NCBI GenBank assembly: GCA_030867875.1
Contig: JAOWCC010000330.1
Span: 620,001 to 684,000, forward strand
From: Actinernus sp. WN-2022
Taxonomy: Eukaryota > Cnidaria > Anthozoa > Actiniaria > Actinernidae
Reading direction: 5' to 3'
DNA length: 64,000 nt
The translations under genes and the position numbers were made by a program. The number at the start of each line of letters is the position of its first letter. Positions within the stretch are counted from its first letter, which is position 1. Shown here in pieces: positions 49,531-59,639 of the stretch. The notes under the pieces are model-generated. The model saw only the letters and a program-made list of their open reading frames with translations. It did not search any database and was not told where the DNA came from.

Positions 49531-52380
49531 TTATAAATGGACCGTAATTTTCCAGAGTTTAAGTAACTCTGAAGCTTTATGTAATTGTGTTTTCTTTACT
49601 GCCATTTCCTTTTCATGCCTGGGGGAATCACCAGTAGCTTCTAATTCTATCCATGTCTTTGTATCATTGTATGCTTGTTTATACGCTTTTAGTGTCATTA
49701 CCTGAACTTTAGCAAGGTGTGTTTCAAAGCGTTCAATGTTATATCTAGACTTTGGGTTGTGCTTTAAATTTTGGTGTAGTTTGTCATAGGTAAGGACTTC
49801 CTCACAGATACCCAATATATCCTCCAATGCTTTTGCAGTCTTTGATACAAGTTCCTCTGTTTTTTTCTTTTTGGTTGGCAGCTCTTCAGTCACAGTGTTG
49901 CTGTCATTAACGTGAGTTCTCTTTCTGTTCTGGGTAGGCATTAGTTCTTCACACATTTGCATGTCCTTTTCCATGACCACAGCTGTTGATGTGCTGTCAA
50001 TTTCTGCTCTATGATCTTGCAATTCGATATCTGCTACAGCTGGTCCCTCATCCTCCTGCTCATCTTCATACATGTACATGTAGTCATGGCTTAGATCTGA
50101 AGTGGCTAGTACATGTACTTGCTGTTCAATCTGAAGGTGGATATTGTCTTCACAATCTGTGTCAGCAGCTGAGGACTCTAGGGGTTGAACAGTACAGCAC
50201 GCTTCAGGTCTATGCCATTTTCCATTCTCATCTCTCAATTTCGTAGCAGGAATCTTCACCCCCTTTTCCAGGCACTCATTCCAACAGATCTCTTGCTGGT
50301 CTTGCTCTTTCCTGATGGAGGATGACCGGAAGTGGTGAAGCCTTGGTCCTTTGACTTGGAAGCTGTCCTCATCTGGCCCATCATAAAACTCAACACCATC
50401 ATCACTCTCCTTCCACCATACTCCTTCTCCTAGCTCCAGAAAATCTGCAATCAATTTCATGTGAGCTGCCCAGTCACCAGCATACATCTCTAGATCACTT
50501 TTTAGCAAAAAGTATTTTCCATCTTTGGGAGACACTTTGCCAGTTTACTGATCTCTCTCTCCTCCTTTAGAATGTAGCCAAGTCCTGGTTTTGTTGGATC
50601 TTGTTTTACATGAAGAACTGCATTCTTTGAGAGGACTTCGATTCTCTTGCTCCATGTTTTGGACGTTATATTAGAGAGTTTTTCGAAGAGCCTCTCAAAC
50701 ATTTCTGCATTTGTAGATCTGTGGGAAGCCAGCCGTAGGAGTTGGGGGGAGTGTGTTACACAACTGTGAAAGTATATGCCAAACAGTTTTCTGTAGGTCA
50801 GGCTCTTCGGTGGTGTGAGAACTCTTCTACACTGAATGGCATGTCTCCAACACAGATTGTGTAGCCTCAGAATCATTTTTGGTGATCTTTTTTCATCCTG
50901 TGAGTAGAAGATTTCTATCATCTCACAAAGAGTTACCAGCAGTAGTTTAATCTCTCGGTTAACCAGTGGGTATAGTGCAATAGTAGTAAAAATCAGAGTT
51001 TTTCGGTAGTCAACTCCTCTGAGCTTCTCTTTGCTTAGCTGCACAGCAAGGATCTCCTTGAGCTTTATTAGGGAATCGATATCGGTCATGTGATGTGGCA
51101 GTTCATGCAAGATGTTTTTTATGTGATTCATTGAGCAGTGCAATGCCTCAAAACACAGTACCTCGTATGACTCCAAATTAAAATCTCTCACAGATGCTTT
51201 GTTATTCAGAAGTGCAGGAAGCCTTGTTGTACCACCCAGTAATTCAGACAGTTCTTTCTGCAACTCTTCTCGCTTTCCCTCCCCGCATCTCCCTCTTGCT
51301 AGGAGCTCAGCTTTTAAATCTGCAACCTTGAGATTTTTGTAAGGGTGGAGGGTATCTTTCTTCCAAGCTGGGCCAGAGAGGATCAATTTCTGTTTTTCCT
51401 CTAGGGTTTGGTATTTCCTTTGAAGGGCATATTCCAGGTCATAGCTTGAGTTGATATTTGCATCACAGCCAGGGCATCCATAGCTGCCACCATGCTGGGT
51501 GCCATCCTCAAACTCTGCTGCTGGGTTGTCACCATTCATGAAGCGCATGACATCTGTGACTTCCACACCAGCATCTGTTTGGATGGGATGCTTTAACTCT
51601 CTGAGATCCTCTTGCCGAGTTGGCACAAACTGGAGTTGGTCTTCAACAGTGGATCTGCTATGCCCTAGTATATAAAGATGTGGCTCTTCTATGGTAGTTT
51701 GGATATCTACGGTTTTCCCTGTTTTTGCAGCTACCTCTTGGTTTGTAAGGTGAATGGCAGGATCGTATAGCTCTCTTACACAGAACAGCATGTGCCCATG
51801 GTTGGCCAGCGTAGAATGATCATGCCAAAGAAGCCAATGCCTTTGTCGTTGTATTTTTTTAGCTGCTCCTTTAATTGTTCCACATCTCCACTTGTGTCCT
51901 CGTGAAGTTTGTTCAGTTCAGATACTATCTCATCTTTAGTTAGATTATTGTAGTAGCTGTCATTGTTTATTTTTAACAGTTCTTTGTTTTTTAGAAGGGC
52001 CTCTTTTCTTATTTGTTGTAGTGGAATTTTCCTTGCACAGACATTTGTTTTCCTTTGCTCAACATCACCTTCTTTGTTTACTATTAGCTTAACTACCTCT
52101 GTCTGAACCACAGGGACACCAATGTCATATGTGCCATTCTCTATCAGCTCAGTGATTCCATCTCTAATGTTCTGGTTGGTGTGAGCAACAGGAACAGATA
52201 TTTCCCCTCCATTCTGTTTTGTTAGTGCTCTCCTCACTCGGAACTCTGAAATGTTTTAACAATTACAGATAATTGTGGTCAACATTAGCCACTAATACCA
52301 ACTAATATTCAATTGAATTGTTAATTTTTATGATTTGATATTATGGTTTTCATTATTTGATTATTGAAACAGTAATTTTA

Positions 52381-52904
52381 GGGAGCGGTCAGTAATTATT
52401 GGGAGGGGAGCGAGGGCTATACTAAGTTTTATAAATTTGGATTAAAATATATTGACCTTTCCCTAAACTTGTGGCCTCCCTCTATACTATACTATATACC
52501 CTATGTACTATTATATTGATAAATATGTTCTGGATCGACATAGGTAAATTGGACTCAATAATTGGACTTATATATTGTTGTTGTTATCCTTCTTCACTAA
52601 ATAATTACCAAGTGATATCAGTTCTGTGTAAAAAATAATTACACATTCACTATTTATCAAATACTTGCATGTTTTTTAAATCACATTTTATATAATTATT
52701 AGTCAAATGCTGCACTGTAGTACAACAGTGTTGGAGATGTAATTAATAAAGTACAAAAATGATATATTTTGCCAACAATTTGAAGCATACAAAATCGTGA
52801 TCCTGTGCTAAAATAATGTGACCCTCCCCCAAACCGGCAGCCCCAAAATGTGACCCTCCCCCTAAAATAGTAGCCCTCCCCCCAATAATTACTGACCACT
52901 CCTT
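52381..52904. mobile_element. MITE in the intron of the SAP-domain gene
   Basis: GGGAGCGGTCAGTAATTATT at 52381 is matched inverted by AATAATTACTGACCACTCC ending near 52902. The interior is rich in TGACCCTCCCCC words. Non-coding. Confidence 0.75.
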
Positions 52905-52912
52905 TACCATTT

Positions 52913-53104
52913 CAGTGGCGGATCCAGGGGTGGTTACGGGGGTGACATGTCACCCCCCCCCCCCCTTTTGGGCCAAAAACAAATTCTGTATAAGAATTCG
53001 TAAAAATAAAATACATTCGTTCAAATTTTGTAAGAGATTTCGCACCAGAAACTGTACCGGTCAAAATAGTCACCCCCCTTTTTCAAATCCTGGATCCGCC
53101 ACTG
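52913..53104. mobile_element. hAT-like MITE (CAGTGGCGGATCCAGG ends)
   Basis: CAGTGGCGGATCCAGGGG and CCTGGATCCGCCACTG are inverted ends of 15-16 bp, the common terminus of hAT-type MITEs in animals. CATTT directly abuts both outer edges; a full 8-bp target duplication is not evident. A C14 run follows GGGGTGACATGTCA. It lies in the same intron as the previous MITE. Confidence 0.8.
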
Positions 53105-54489
53105 CATTTATTATTCAAGTGGAGCCTGTCTACTTTCTTAAATGATTTTGTATTTCCAAAAACAATATCCACAGTCCCCATGAAGAGTTTTTAATTTACA
53201 ACTCCAAGCTCACCTCTGGAAATTCTGTTTGTTCCAAAAATTATATAATAATGTTAATATATGTAGCCCTCTGACCCTCCCTGTCTGCATTTGAAATTTC
53301 CATGGGAATATTAATTTAATAATAATAATAATGAGATTAATCATTATTAATTAATAGCATTTTTGTTTGGATAAGTATTTACATAATATGTTAGATCCAT
53401 TTACCTTTTGAGTTAATCTGGTTATCATCTGCACTTGCAGCTTCAAAACAAGAAATATCAACTCCCTTTGTATTATGTAAGAGACTCATAAGTATTTGAC
53501 CTCCATTTGGTGGGGTGGATTCTTGCCCTTTGTGTCTGATATGATACTGTCTGGCTTTTTCAGACCAGTTTATTGGATCATGAGGCCACTCTTTCACATC
53601 AACTAGAAGTTGATCAATGTCTCCTGTAATGTTTGTAATAGCAGGGGCATGAGACCGTTCCCTTATTTTCGGTGGAGTTATTTTAGCCCTTTCAGTGGCT
53701 TGTTCTATTGTTTCAAAAGATTCTGCCATTCGGCGACGCTGTCTAGCACTGTAGGACTCATTAGAGCTTAAATGGACACCAGTGTCATTTTCATGGAACA
53801 TTTTCTTTTCCATATCTAGCTTACTTTGCCTTTGTTGATCCCTTTTTTTCTTTCTTTTTTTCCACAGGAGAGAGTTTCCTTTCAAGTGAAGCTTCAGGGA
53901 CTAGGACTAGTATCTCACTTAGTGACTTTCCAAAATTTTCTTTGCATTTGTCATTATATGTTGAATAAATAGCTTGTCCAACTGACTTAAGTTGTTTCTG
54001 TGTTGCTTTGATTCCTAAAATTTGGGTAGTATGCCTGTTTGCATCTGCCTGAAGCTCACCCAGGGGACCACGTTTGGCTTGAAGGCACGTTTTTTTGATT
54101 GGATAAGTAGATTGAAGTTGTGAATTGAACAGTAAGCAAGCCCTACAATTTGTGAGTGAGTGTTCCCTCTTTGTTTGCTTGGTTATGGTCTTGCCTCCTG
54201 TCCAGTTTCCCATTGGGAATCTTGATAGATAGGCTTCTTTCTCGCTTTTATTTCTCCAGTTCCCAATTTGATTGTCAATTATCTTGCACACTCGGTTGAA
54301 TTCATACTGGCTGATATGAAACTGTTGTGAATATTCCTTGAAATGTTCACAGAAGAGTTTGTACCTTTCCTGTAATAAACGAGCACCAAATTTGGCAGTA
54401 CCTTCACCCACAGCTCTTTTTATCGAGCACAAATTCTTAGTTTCTCGAATACATACTCTGGCCCAAGCACAATCAGCCTTCGTAGACAT

Positions 54490-55606
54490 TTTACTTCCAC
54501 GAGGAAGCACTCAGAATGCGCTGGTAGTTTCTAAAGAAACTGTTTGTGGTTTTAACGTAGAATTAATATAATTATACGATTTGACTTATGCAGGAAATTC
54601 TGAGTGAACTAGCTCGAGACGAGTTAGAATGAAGATTAAACAGTGTAACATGAGCCTATAGCTTTTATCCCGCGCGGACGTTACGAAATTCCCGTCTAAA
54701 TGCCCAAACGGTAAAGAAACAGAGGTTGGGGCACTTTATTTCAACAATTCGTACTGCCTTACACACCTCGAACATTACAGGCTATTTACTGGCTAAAAAT
54801 GCTTTTAAACAGTTCAAATGACATTTTATTTCTCATAAATAAGAACTAGAGATATGGGATAATAGTACACTTCAGTAAAAAAGCGGTCAAATTGCTTGTA
54901 TTTATGAAAACATGTCGCTCGTAAAACTACTAAAATCGAAGCTTTTGGTCCGCCATTTTGAAAATTACCAATCTTTTACTTCTGGGGGAGGTAACAGAAC
55001 CTAAAAACTATTGTTCTGGCTTGTCCTGTGGGTGAGTGAAAGGCACTTTTGTAAAATGGGTACCAGTCTTCGCTCGGTAAAAAGACAAAATGGCGGCTAT
55101 TCGTGAAGCCTGCCTCATACGAATCTATTTTGCAAAATGGGGAACATTTAATCGCATCTAAACGCAGAAACAAAATCCCGGTGAAGTAGACTGAGTTGTT
55201 TTCTAAAGACTGACGTCCTTTAATGATGGCCAGCAAGCTGTTAGCTTATTTAGTTTTATCCAAAACATCCTAAATCCGTGAAATATGCAAGGACACTTCG
55301 TTTGTCGTTATTAATGGACCTTTGAAACCTACTGTGGACAGCCTTAAAAGACATCTATTTCAGCTGGGCATGCATCTTAGTACAAATGTGGAAATTTAGT
55401 GAATTTTTACATTCCCCATTTCTTCACTAACACAGCATACATTTTTATGGTATATTATATTACGTATTAAATTAACAATAGTTGCTATAGCAACGAAATT
55501 TGAGGAGGGCATCTTCCTAATGTTCCTTAGCATTATCCCAACGTTTCATGGCCTTACTAAAAAAATAAGGTACATTTTGGGTAGAGAATAAATTAGCCTC
55601 GTTTTC
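54490..55606. other. Boundary region between host DNA and the virus-like block
   Basis: Holds the promoter side of the SAP-domain gene and then about 1 kb without recognised genes. CTTTTACTTCTGG and GGTAACAGAACC words occur at 54970-55000. I looked for terminal inverted repeats or target duplications marking the left edge of the virus-like element and saw none I can defend. Confidence 0.35.
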
Positions 55607-56134
55607 ATGCTCAAGTCAGGCATTAACATACTTGAGTGTGATGTAAAGGATCGTGAGTTTACATCCACTCATGACAATGCCTACGAAGCCTACCTTGATT
55701 ACTTGACTGAGAAAGAATCGCGGTGTGGAAGTTCGGCGGTATGTACAACACAGATAAACGAGTTCACCTTTGCACATCTTCTATCTCATATCGAAGCAGT
55801 CTGTGGAAACGGACCCCAACAACAGAGAAGCTGTTATATCGAGTGCCGCGATTTAATGAAGACCTTCATCCGCAATTATGGCATTCCACAGACCGAGATT
55901 ATATTGTGTTACCGCACATGGCTTCATGATGATGGATGTTGGAAGAGAATCTTCCACCGGAAAAGTCAAGTCAACCAAGAAACACAACAGTCTTTACAAG
56001 AACGAAAGAGACAATGTGATATCAAAGTTAGGGTGGAGGATTTAAAGAAACAAGAGACGGCTTTGGAAAAGGATAAAGAGCAGAAGGTGGCAAATCAGAT
56101 TAAGAAGGCCAAATTGAGATCAAGAAAGCCTTGA
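55607..56134 (+). CDS. Virus-like 175-aa protein, function unknown
   Basis: Leftmost frame of the virus-like block. The first two thirds contain scattered Cys, His and Trp residues (CYIECRDL, WLHDDGCWKR). The last 50 residues are a highly charged helix (QERKRQC..., KKQETALEKDKEQKVANQ) that ends in a basic cluster, KKAKLRSRKP, a plausible nuclear localisation or DNA-binding tail. It is followed after 65 bp by the enhancer-like region at 56200. No TATA box is obvious upstream, so this start (first ATG of the frame) is less certain than those of the next genes. No family recognised. Confidence 0.55.
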   Translation: MLKSGINILECDVKDREFTSTHDNAYEAYLDYLTEKESRCGSSAVCTTQINEFTFAHLLSHIEAVCGNGPQQQRSCYIECRDLMKTFIRNYGIPQTEIILCYRTWLHDDGCWKRIFHRKSQVNQETQQSLQERKRQCDIKVRVEDLKKQETALEKDKEQKVANQIKKAKLRSRKP

Positions 56135-56199
56135 TGGTGATGAGAAGAGTAGTATAGTAGGGCAAGTATGGAGCACGGGTACTTGACTATGCATGAGCT

Positions 56200-56345
56200 A
56201 TGACCATATATGGTCATACAAAATTAATTATTCATGCACCTATGCCCATATATGGTCATACCGGAAGTGAAACAGCGAAACGGTTTCGCAAAACCGGAAG
56301 TGAAACAGCTAAACCGGAAGCGAAACAGCGAAACCGGAAGTGAAT
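56200..56345 (+). promoter_or_regulatory. Enhancer-like cluster: two CArG boxes plus Ets/IRF-type repeats
   Basis: Two perfect serum-response (CArG) boxes CCATATATGG lie at 56204-56213 (centre of the 20-bp palindrome TATGACCATATATGGTCATA) and 56246-56255. Six bases after the second begins a series CCGGAAGTGAAAC, with GGAA at 56263, 56296, 56316 and 56336, the last three exactly 20 bp apart. GGAAGTGAAA and GGAAGCGAAA match the GGAANNGAAA Ets-IRF composite element known from vertebrates. CArG next to an Ets site is the layout of a serum response element. It lies upstream of the 56513 gene. Confidence 0.7.
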
Positions 56346-56468
56346 AAAACGAAACGTGACGGAAAAAACGGAACTACAACAGAATCTTACCTGGGACGTT
56401 AAATAGGAAGGTAGAAGTCAAAAAATCAAGAAAGAAATGGAAAAAATGATTAATTAAATTGAACTAAT

Positions 56469-56476
56469 TATAAATA
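56469..56476 (+). promoter_or_regulatory. TATA box for the 62-aa gene
   Basis: TATAAATA, 44 bp before the ATG at 56513, the same distance seen at the other genes of this block. It lies downstream of the CArG/Ets cluster. Confidence 0.6.
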
Positions 56477-56512
56477 AGAGGTAGACATTTCTGTAGAGGT
56501 CAGACCATCGCG

Positions 56513-56701
56513 ATGACGGACTTGAACAAGATGGTCGGGAGCGCTTTAAAAGATATGGGGGATTATACACATTCAAAGCCTTTGGTGGTGGAGAAGAAGA
56601 AGAAGACTACTGAGGTTGTAGTGGACCCGGATAACAAGAATCGCCCTACGACCGAGATTGTGTCTGATAAAACAATCTTCATTCGGTATCGTGCGCGATA
56701 G
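56513..56701 (+). CDS. Virus-like 62-aa basic protein
   Basis: A short frame starting at the first ATG after a TATAAATA box. The middle is very basic (VVEKKKKTTEVV) and is followed by DPDNKNRPTTEIVSDK. No Cys, no membrane segment. It ends 36 bp before the promoter of the next gene. The TATA-to-ATG spacing and position between two promoters support a real small gene. No family recognised; a nucleic-acid-binding accessory role would be a guess. Confidence 0.55.
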   Translation: MTDLNKMVGSALKDMGDYTHSKPLVVEKKKKTTEVVVDPDNKNRPTTEIVSDKTIFIRYRAR

Positions 56702-56737
56702 TGTGAGCATTGTCAGTGGTACCATAGAGTGGATCCC

Positions 56738-56782
56738 GGAAGTACGTCAGCTGCAAAACAGAAGGAAACTTCTGTATAAAAG
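56738..56782 (+). promoter_or_regulatory. Viral-type promoter P1: GGAAGTACGTCAG plus TATAAAAG
   Basis: CCGGAAGTACGTCAG ends at 56750 and TATAAAAG begins at 56775, 24 bp later. The ATG at 56820 is 45 bp from the TATA box. ACGTCA is a CRE half-site and GGAAGT an Ets-type core. Confidence 0.75.
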
Positions 56783-56819
56783 ACTTTCTTTCTTTTCACA
56801 AATCACAATATCTTTTAGC

Positions 56820-56921
56820 ATGGATGAGGCGAAGACAGTCCCTTTTTTTATAAAGGACGGACGCATGTGGTGTGACCTATGTGAGGTCCATATATCACAT
56901 TGTGGCTCAAATGCCCAGTGA
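56820..56921 (+). CDS. Virus-like 33-aa ORF, probably truncated
   Basis: Starts 45 bp after TATAAAAG, so transcription is well supported. The short frame has MWCDLCEVHISHC, a C-x2-C-x4-H-x2-C knuckle consistent with a small zinc finger, and then stops. Downstream to the next promoter (52 bp) another frame stays open with more Cys residues, so the gene may have been longer and lost its end by a frame slip. Function unknown. Confidence 0.45.
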   Translation: MDEAKTVPFFIKDGRMWCDLCEVHISHCGSNAQ

Positions 56922-56973
56922 ATGGTGCGAGATGTGTTGTGTCTATCATACCGTCTGTCCTCCTCCTCCTCCC

Positions 56974-57018
56974 GGAAGTACGTCAGATGAAAACCCGAAG
57001 AAGACTTTAGTATAAAAG
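56974..57018 (+). promoter_or_regulatory. Viral-type promoter P2: GGAAGTACGTCAG plus TATAAAAG
   Basis: GGAAGTACGTCAG at 56974-56986 and TATAAAAG at 57011-57018, again separated by 24 bp exactly as in P1. The ATG at 57066 lies 55 bp downstream of the TATA start. Confidence 0.8.
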
Positions 57019-57065
57019 ACACGCTCTCTCTTTCCCTGATTACTTATTCTATTTTTCGTTACAAG

Positions 57066-57776
57066 ATGTCGTCGGTAGAAAAAGAAGTAGAAGTCCCTGT
57101 GAGTGGAACCCATGCGGAACAGTTAAAGATAGAGAGTTTAGCCGAGGAAGTTCAAAATTTATGGACGGCGATTCTGAAATGTAGAGATTTAGGTCATACC
57201 TTGAAGCTGCAGATGACCGACATGAGCACGTCGGCCGTGATAGAAAGACTGACTCAGGAGTGTAGAATGTCCGAGCTACAGGATATGCTCGATTTTTGTT
57301 TACGATGTGATGAACAACAAAGTCAGGCCGTGAGTGTAGTGCAAGTCCAAGTGGGATTTCTAGAGAGACAGTGGTATACCATTCTACAGGCAGATCATCT
57401 TGTGGAGCTATCCAAGACGGAAGATTACCGCCAGGCTGAACTTCGCATGATGAAAGCCTGTGTCGCCGAAATCCTACAACGGGTCCTGAGACGTCACCAC
57501 AATCTGTTGAGTACGACCTCCATGCATGGCAATTTAGAGTACATCCTGGACCACACGAACCTTATCGAGGAAGAGATTCAGAAGATGGTTGAAGAATACG
57601 GTCTGCATGCGGAGAAAGGAGGAGAAAGTTATGGTTGTAAGTTGTTGGAACGCGAGACCGTCTGGTTGAAGACGGCGGCTGTGATCGCTATTCGTGACGT
57701 CAACCTCCAAGCCATGAAGGAGAGGGAGGAGGAGAAAAGAATAAGAATGAGAAGAAGAAGGACAAAGAGAGCCTGA
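57066..57776 (+). CDS. Virus-like 236-aa helical protein
   Basis: An intact frame with a canonical promoter (P2). Almost entirely alpha-helix-prone: long amphipathic stretches (EEVQNLWTAILKCRDLGHTL, CRMSELQDMLDFCLRCDEQQ), a few Cys residues, and a C-terminal charged coiled segment ending in an Arg-rich tail (EKRIRMRRRRTKRA). No signal peptide or membrane segment. The tail suggests nuclear entry or nucleic acid binding. It is the best-preserved rightward gene of the block, followed by promoter P3 84 bp later. No homologue recognised. Confidence 0.7.
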   Translation: MSSVEKEVEVPVSGTHAEQLKIESLAEEVQNLWTAILKCRDLGHTLKLQMTDMSTSAVIERLTQECRMSELQDMLDFCLRCDEQQSQAVSVVQVQVGFLERQWYTILQADHLVELSKTEDYRQAELRMMKACVAEILQRVLRRHHNLLSTTSMHGNLEYILDHTNLIEEEIQKMVEEYGLHAEKGGESYGCKLLERETVWLKTAAVIAIRDVNLQAMKEREEEKRIRMRRRRTKRA

Positions 57777-57859
57777 GGAGGTCTGCAGAAGAGGAAGTGA
57801 AGAGGTTGAATAAAGATCTTGAAGGCTTGGTCCTAGCCAAGGAAGCTTAGCTTTGGCAT

Positions 57860-57892
57860 CTGACGTAGTTCCTGTTTGGAGAATATAAAAAG
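57860..57892 (+). promoter_or_regulatory. Viral-type promoter P3: inverted GGAACTACGTCAG plus TATAAAAAG
   Basis: CTGACGTAGTTCC (57860-57872) is the complement of the P1/P2 motif with one base change. TATAAAAAG starts at 57884, and the ATG at 57927 is 43 bp further. The motif is inverted and closer to the TATA box than in P1 and P2. Confidence 0.7.
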
Positions 57893-57926
57893 AGAGACAC
57901 CCATTAGAAATTTAGTCTTTAGAGAG

Positions 57927-58532
57927 ATGGCAAGCGTTCAAGGAGTACCAGCCGTCCCCGTCTATTGTTTTTGCTGGACGGTGGGGATGGGCAACGCCCC
58001 CTCGCGTGTATGTAGCAAGACGCATAGGGCAAAGACCAAGGAAGGGATCCCCTAAGAGACTTACAAATGTGGACGCGAGACTGGGGACAAGAGCGGCTGC
58101 CATTTTTACGCAGGGAATTATAAGGACGGGCGGCGTCTGAACCAGTGGTGGGCACAGAAGGTGATTGACGCAGGCATCGTCTGTAGCCCCGAGGAGGTGT
58201 TGTCTAAGGTCATGCCAAAATGCAAGGGTCACGCCCTCTATTTGAAAGTAGGGATTTCTCATTCCCAAAACAACCCCGAGAAGATGTATGCCAGTTGTGC
58301 GGCCCCCTCGCCACCGAACTCAAGTTGTCAGTTTGAATGGATTGCAGAGACTTCCTCGCCCGTTACCTCCCAGCACTATGTCTACACTGTGGAGGGATAC
58401 AACAACAACAACACACCACCCCCGCAGCTTGCTTTCCAGGGACCTTCGCAGTACCACCAAGAACAGCCTGTCACGGCTCCTGGCTACGTGGGAATGTCCC
58501 TATCTATCCTGCGGCGCCTTACAACCCCATGA
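57927..58532 (+). pseudogene. Double GRF zinc-finger protein, internal stop
   Basis: The frame from ATG 57927 runs to 58532 but is cut by an in-frame TAA at codon 43 (58053). The first GRF-like finger has Cys14/Cys16 before the stop, then TYKC48 and C58-HFY after it. The second has C99-K-G-H, NPEKMYASC124 and C134-QFEW138, the C..H/C..C..C-x-F-x-W layout of GRF fingers, which bind single-stranded nucleic acid in enzymes such as NEIL3 and TOP3A. Between the fingers lies LNQWWAQK. The tail is Pro/Gln/Asn-rich; near 58490 a proline-rich continuation is open in another frame to 58549, suggesting a second slip. The gene has promoter P3 upstream and the AATAAA signal at 58751 downstream. Confidence 0.65.
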
Positions 58533-58596
58533 TGCCACCCCCTCAGTGAAAGAAAGAAAGAAAGAAAGAGAAGAACTGATTTTTTTAAACATTTGT

Positions 58597-58602
58597 TTTA
58601 TT
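58597..58602 (-). terminator. Poly(A) signal for the leftward transcripts
   Basis: TTTATT on the plus strand is AATAAA on the minus strand, 142 bp beyond the stop of the last leftward frame (58744). It would serve all leftward transcripts of the block. Confidence 0.5.
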
Positions 58603-58743
58603 ACAGGCTAGGCTTACAGGACATGATTTTGTCTTAGTTTACTGGATATACTTAGTGTTACATGATTTTGATTTTTTTATGATTTTCTCTTCGTTTTACT
58701 GGCTAGGATTGTATATATATATATACATAGTCTGTTTACATGT

Positions 58744-59242
58744 TTACCCTAATAAATAATACAGAGTTGGTGAATAAGAAGTTGTTCTTGGTCTATAGAT
58801 AAAGTTACGGTAGATGGCATAACACCCTTGACAGGTATCGGCAAAGAAATAAGTAATGGCGGTGGGGGCACTGTAATTGGAATGACGCCATAGGGCGGAT
58901 TCCGTCCTGTAGGATCTAGGAGGCAATCGTCCTAAAAAGGCTTCACACAGGTATCTATCTAAACGATCCCTATAATGAATCGGGATACAATACATGGAGG
59001 ATAGACGGGGTCTATCATGAGGACAGACACTATATTGTATAACATTTCTTTTAGCAATGGTGGCGTACGAAGAGAGGCGCCTGGACATTTCCCAAGGGTC
59101 TAAATGCTGACGCCAATAACGCCAAAAGAGACCATTGCATTCTCTAGTGACTACCCCTAATCTTGTGACGGTAATTTCTAAGTTCCATGCTTTGCATTCA
59201 GAGCACCAGTGTTGATGTTTTAGGTCGATGGTGGGGTAGACA
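58744..59242 (-). CDS. Terminal exon of a leftward virus-like gene
   Basis: A textbook acceptor (CTCTCTCTATTTTTCATCCTCTTCAG, on the minus strand) ends at 59243. The open frame that follows (about 165 codons) has HWCSECKAWNL, a C-x2-C with an aromatic next to it, then TRECNGLFWRYWRQHL, a Tyr/Arg-rich middle and a hydrophobic, Tyr-rich end (YSPTLYYLLG). The first ATG inside is only at 59088, so the exon either continues a frame from the leader or is translated from that ATG. Not clearly a member of the C-x-C-x2-C family upstream. No function recognised. Confidence 0.5.
58751..58756 (+). terminator. Poly(A) signal for the rightward transcripts
   Basis: AATAAATAAT just after the rightward GRF gene and overlapping the 3' end of the leftward terminal exon, so the two transcript sets converge and overlap by roughly 150 bp. 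Confidence 0.5.
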
Positions 59243-59289
59243 CTGAAGAGGATGAAAAATAGAGAGAGAGAGTGAGAGTGAGATTATCA

Positions 59290-59573
59290 TTAGGAAAAAT
59301 GGAGATGGATCACAAAGTCTATGATTTCCTGATAATCTTCTTTAGGTCCGAGAAGAAGCGAAATAAATAGGAGTATGTCCTTAAAGTCTGCAAAGGGGGT
59401 CAATTCGTATTCAAGAGGTCCCTTGGGAAATTAAAAATGAGATAGACATTAGGTGTGGGTGGTTCTATAGATATGGTGATCATGTTTAAATCATTAGGTA
59501 ACAAATGGTTCGGAAAGACCCATTGACAGAGTGGACAGGGGCAGTCTTCATTGTAGAGGGCTTGCACCGCCAT
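59290..59573 (-). pseudogene. Cys-rich paralogue D, one frame slip
   Basis: ATG 59573 lies 4 nt after an acceptor-like CCATACCAG. The opening has CPCPLCQW, the C-x-C-x2-C knuckle that defines this small family, then alternating hydrophobic strands (MITISIEPP, VYLIF). The original frame stops at 59400. Another frame remains open to TAA 59290 with matching family features (a helix ILLFISLLLG), so a slip near 59420 has broken the gene. The intact length would be about 94 codons, like paralogues A-C. Confidence 0.55.
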
Positions 59574-59639
59574 ATCCCTGGTATGGAGCATGAAAAAAAC
59601 AAATGAAAATAAAATACCATACTGTTTTATTACAATGTT

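Larger units (their letters stand above)
49531..54489 (-). pseudogene. Transposon-like SAP-domain protein, two exons, three frame breaks
   Basis: Exon 1 runs 54489-53405 and exon 2 52245-49531, separated by a GT-AG intron. Exon 1 encodes a basic helical N-terminus; its frame slips near 53850 in A-rich sequence. Exon 2 slips in an A7 run near 51855 and again near 50520. Visible features: WHDHSTLANHGH in the exon 2 overlap, GDNPAAEFEDG, a CPGC knuckle, a SAP-like helix pair (NLKVADLKAELLARGRCGEG) that would bind DNA, a long helical region and LGEGVWWKES. An acidic middle, a KKKK stretch and a helical C-terminus follow. I recall similar proteins as large uncharacterised families in cnidarian and sponge genomes, probably mobile-element encoded; a precise superfamily cannot be assigned. 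Two of the three breaks would be restored by one extra base, and two lie in A-rich runs, so decay and assembly error are both possible. Confidence 0.65.

Noticed and set aside
49986..50246. Plus-strand frame inside the SAP-domain gene
   Set aside because: Shadow of the minus-strand coding region; no motif or splice context.
54490..55606. Terminal inverted repeat marking the left end of the virus-like element
   Set aside because: No inverted partner inside the window and no direct duplication could be seen; the right end is outside the window.
57912..58268. Minus-strand 118-codon and 78-codon frames across the GRF gene
   Set aside because: They overlap the recognised GRF fingers antisense and have no features of their own.
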